DNA of 7,173 nt from Thermoplasmata archaeon (lineage in GTDB: Archaea; Thermoplasmatota; DAOVMN01). The DNA is taken from the NCBI GenBank assembly GCA_030630685.1, contig DAOVMN010000111.1, positions 1 through 7,173 of the forward strand. Direction: 5' to 3'. The position numbers were made by a program, and so were the translations under genes. The notes beneath the pieces were generated by a model. That model worked only from the letters and a program-made list of their open reading frames with translations. It was not told the DNA's origin and ran no database searches. This document shows, piece after piece, positions 6,213-7,173 of the stretch (its first letter is position 1; the number at the start of each line of letters is the position of its first letter).

Positions 6213-6794
6213 TCAATTTTGTCGTACATAACGCTTCACCATTATCTCATATGCTTCTCGTGCCACTCCTCCCTCCATCATAAGGTCCAGGAGGAGCTGC
6301 GGAGCAGAGACGATCCACAACCCCCGGACCCTCTTCTTTTTGTAAAAAACATGCGAATCTGAAATCAATAATCTGATGTTTCCTTTCCCAACAAGTCCTC
6401 CTTTCGATATTGCCTGCTTCCATACATTCAGATCTTTCTGGTGGACATAAATATCCGTCCGGGTGGGAAACAGGTAATTATTCGTAAGGTTTTCAGCCCG
6501 ATACGTCGTAAGAGCAAATTCACATTTGATATCTCTCAGAATTTGATCAGGATCATGATGAAAGAATTCCAGACGCATCGGCTTCCTCGTTATTTTGGCC
6601 CAGTAGGTTAAAAGCTCATGGATATCGAGAACCTTTGTACCTTCCACAAGCTCCAGTTGTTTCAGCTTGACGAGATATTCCATGGTCCAGCTAATAGAAC
6701 ATTGGGCTTCTTTCGCTACCCGATATTTTGTGAGGGTTCCATCCGGTGTATTAAGGAGCACTCGTATGATCCGCTCGCGATTCACTCCGCGCAT
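6213..6794 (-). CDS. AbiEi-like transcriptional regulator (type IV antitoxin family), orphan
   Basis: The 193-residue product starts with a winged helix-turn-helix: NRERIIRVLLNTPDGTLTKYRVAKEAQCSISWTMEYLVKLKQLELVE spans about 5-51. It continues with YWAKITRKPMRLEFF, then FALTTYRAENLTNNYLFPTRTDIYVH (93-118), IRLLISDSHVFY (140-151) and VSAPQLLLDLMMEGGVAREAYEIMVKRY (162-189). This order matches my recollection of the AbiEi_2-type antitoxin family, in which an N-terminal wHTH represses the operon and the C-terminal domain counters the nucleotidyltransferase toxin AbiEii. No AbiEii-like gene follows: after its TGA come only 108 bases and then the convergent gene. It is therefore an orphan regulator or relic of a toxin-antitoxin pair. 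Its promoter holds symmetric repeats suited to self-repression. The DNA is more AT-rich than pdxS. The ATG is supported by a TATA box 26-27 bases upstream. Confidence 0.75.
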   Translation of the reverse strand: MRGVNRERIIRVLLNTPDGTLTKYRVAKEAQCSISWTMEYLVKLKQLELVEGTKVLDIHELLTYWAKITRKPMRLEFFHHDPDQILRDIKCEFALTTYRAENLTNNYLFPTRTDIYVHQKDLNVWKQAISKGGLVGKGNIRLLISDSHVFYKKKRVRGLWIVSAPQLLLDLMMEGGVAREAYEIMVKRYVRQN

Positions 6795-6798
6795 ACTA

Positions 6799-6872
6799 TA
6801 TCGGTTACAGACCTTATCTATATACTTTACCGATATATCGGTTAAAGAGTTGACTTATATAGCTAACCGATA
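6799..6872. promoter_or_regulatory. Symmetric operator array of TATCGGTTA elements
   Basis: The core is a perfect 14-bp palindrome ACCGATATATCGGT at 6829-6842. A half-site TATCGGTTA lies at 6799-6807 and its inverse TAACCGATA at 6864-6872. Both outer sites are equidistant from the palindrome centre (6835.5), so the whole 74-bp region has dyad symmetry, with each arm 37 bases long and starting TATCGGT and ending ACCGATA. The outer half-site centres are 32.5 bases from the dyad axis, about three DNA turns. Each arm also contains a TATATA-type stretch. AbiEi-family antitoxins are known to repress by binding inverted repeats, so autoregulation by the adjacent gene is the natural inference. Confidence 0.75.
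6817..6824 (-). promoter_or_regulatory. TATA box of the AbiEi-like gene (leaderless)
   Basis: On the minus strand TATATAGA is centred 26.5 bases before the ATG at 6794, again implying a leaderless mRNA. It is boxed in by operator elements: the palindrome at 6829-6842 covers the TFB recognition position and the half-site at 6799-6807 covers the start-site region. Confidence 0.65.
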
Positions 6873-6929
6873 GGTTTTTCCCATTCAAATTGTTATTTTT
6901 ATATGATATCCCAAAAAAGATACCATTGA

Positions 6930-6945
6930 CAAATAAAAGAAAAGG
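6930..6945 (-). terminator. T-rich tract after the tRNA fragment
   Basis: On the minus strand the tRNA-like 3' end is followed by CCTTTTCTTTTATTTG, a T-rich tract like those ending archaeal tRNA genes. It suggests that the fragment keeps the original 3' flank of a tRNA gene. Confidence 0.4.
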
Positions 6946-6970
6946 TGCCGGGGACGGGATTCGAACCGGC
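6946..6970 (-). other. 3'-end fragment of a tRNA gene (T-loop and acceptor strand)
   Basis: On the minus strand GGTTCGAAT, CCCGT, CCCCGGC and a discriminator A read exactly like the 3' end of a tRNA with acceptor 5' strand GCCGGGG. The 5' side of the T-stem is GCCGG instead of the expected ACGGG, so tRNA identity seems to stop inside the T-arm. No D-arm, anticodon arm or 5' acceptor strand follows in the canonical positions. About 22-25 bases of tRNA 3' end is the size of attachment sites left by integrases, but a decayed tRNA is equally possible. A tRNA with a 5' part beyond the window cannot be fully excluded. Confidence 0.55.
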
Positions 6971-6973
6971 CCT

Positions 6974-7155
6974 TTTTACAAAAGCGCCGGCGGAAAACAA
7001 CCACCTTCGGTGGTTAAGCTCCCTTCGGTCGCAGCCTTTCCCGCCTTGTTCCAAAGCCTCCAGGGAAAACCGAGGAGCTATAAATCCTCCACATTAATGT
7101 ACCACACTCACTTCGTTCGTTCGGTCCCACTCGCTTCGCTCGGAGATTTTACAAA
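6974..7155. repeat. Segment bounded by a 9-bp direct repeat TTTTACAAA, full of hairpins
   Basis: TTTTACAAA occurs at 6974-6982 and 7147-7155, bounding 164 bp. Each copy is the centre of a hairpin with a TAC loop: CTTTT/AAAAG at 6972-6984 and the perfect 8-bp stem of GGAGATTTTACAAATCTCC at 7142-7160. In between are a 7-bp hairpin AACCACC/GGTGGTT (6999-7015), a GAGGA/TCCTC hairpin (7072-7089), a 10-bp palindrome ACATTAATGT (7091-7100) and TTCG-rich repeats (7103-7143). No plausible protein is encoded. It looks like a small non-coding mobile or structured RNA element beside the tRNA fragment; its identity is unknown to me. Confidence 0.45.
7103..7143. repeat. Two imperfect TTCG-rich direct repeats
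   Basis: The unit CCCACTCGCTTCGCTCGG (7126-7143) is a diverged copy of the preceding unit at 7103-7124, which starts CACACTCACTTCG and ends TTCGG. The first copy has one extra TTCG-type tetramer. On the minus strand the pair reads as CGAGCGAAGCGAG and then CGAACGAACGAAGTGAG. This looks like a dispersed intergenic repeat unit, but only one locus is visible. Confidence 0.5.
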
Positions 7156-7173
7156 TCTCCAGTAAATGAGCCA

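Noticed and set aside
6022..6216. Short minus-strand frame overlapping the end of the AbiEi-like gene, as a toxin partner
   Set aside because: Only 64 codons, a TTG start, no nucleotidyltransferase motifs, and its second half is antisense to the four-repeat protein.
6890..7165. Plus-strand reading frame of 91 codons at the right end
   Set aside because: It runs through the tRNA fragment and the hairpin repeats; its translation merely reads the TTCG-rich repeats and has no ribosome-binding site.
6946..7173. An intact intron-containing tRNA within the window
   Set aside because: No 5' acceptor strand matching CCCCGGC perfectly, no D-stem closing pair and no proper anticodon arm can be assembled from the visible bases; removing the repeat-bounded segment still leaves too few bases.

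Overview
The window looks archaeal, most likely euryarchaeal. I would guess Thermoplasmatota, but no marker here fixes the lineage. Four observations support this. Several genes have TATA boxes centred 26-27 bases before the start codon and no Shine-Dalgarno sequence, which implies leaderless transcripts. The tRNA-Gln gene encodes no CCA and ends in a T-run terminator. PdxS is of a type common in archaea. One gene encodes an archaeal-style AbiEi-like regulator.

Layout. At 3-533 (+) is the AT-rich 3' end of a polysaccharide deacetylase-like gene that enters from the left. At 610-904 (+) is a wrecked gamma-class carbonic anhydrase-like (left-handed beta-helix) gene with a frameshift and an internal deletion. 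It is followed immediately by tRNA-Gln(CTG) on the minus strand (917-988). At 1058-2455 (-) is a multi-pass membrane protein with a long acidic, repetitive cytosol-type tail. A gene-free stretch of about 390 bases holds two divergent promoters and an orphan TATA box. At 2846-4237 (+) is a SAM-dependent methyltransferase with a C-terminal TPR-like region. At 4325-5233 (+) is pdxS (PLP synthase), followed 13 bases later by a four-repeat basic protein of unknown function (5247-6104), probably in the same transcript. At 6213-6794 (-), convergent with these, is an AbiEi-like regulator with no visible toxin partner. Its promoter carries a strikingly symmetric operator array. The right end (6946-7173) is non-coding and contains a tRNA 3'-end fragment next to a hairpin-rich repeat segment.

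Functionally the window is a mosaic. Housekeeping parts (tRNA-Gln, pdxS) are interspersed with accessory material: cell-surface glycan genes, a pseudogene, an orphan antitoxin-type regulator, and a tRNA fragment with repeats. The left end and the 6213-6900 region are more AT-rich than the middle, which suggests transfer. I see no complete new defence or mobile system. The best leads are the symmetric operator array at 6799-6872, the tRNA fragment plus repeat segment at the right end, and the unrecognised four-repeat protein coupled to pdxS.
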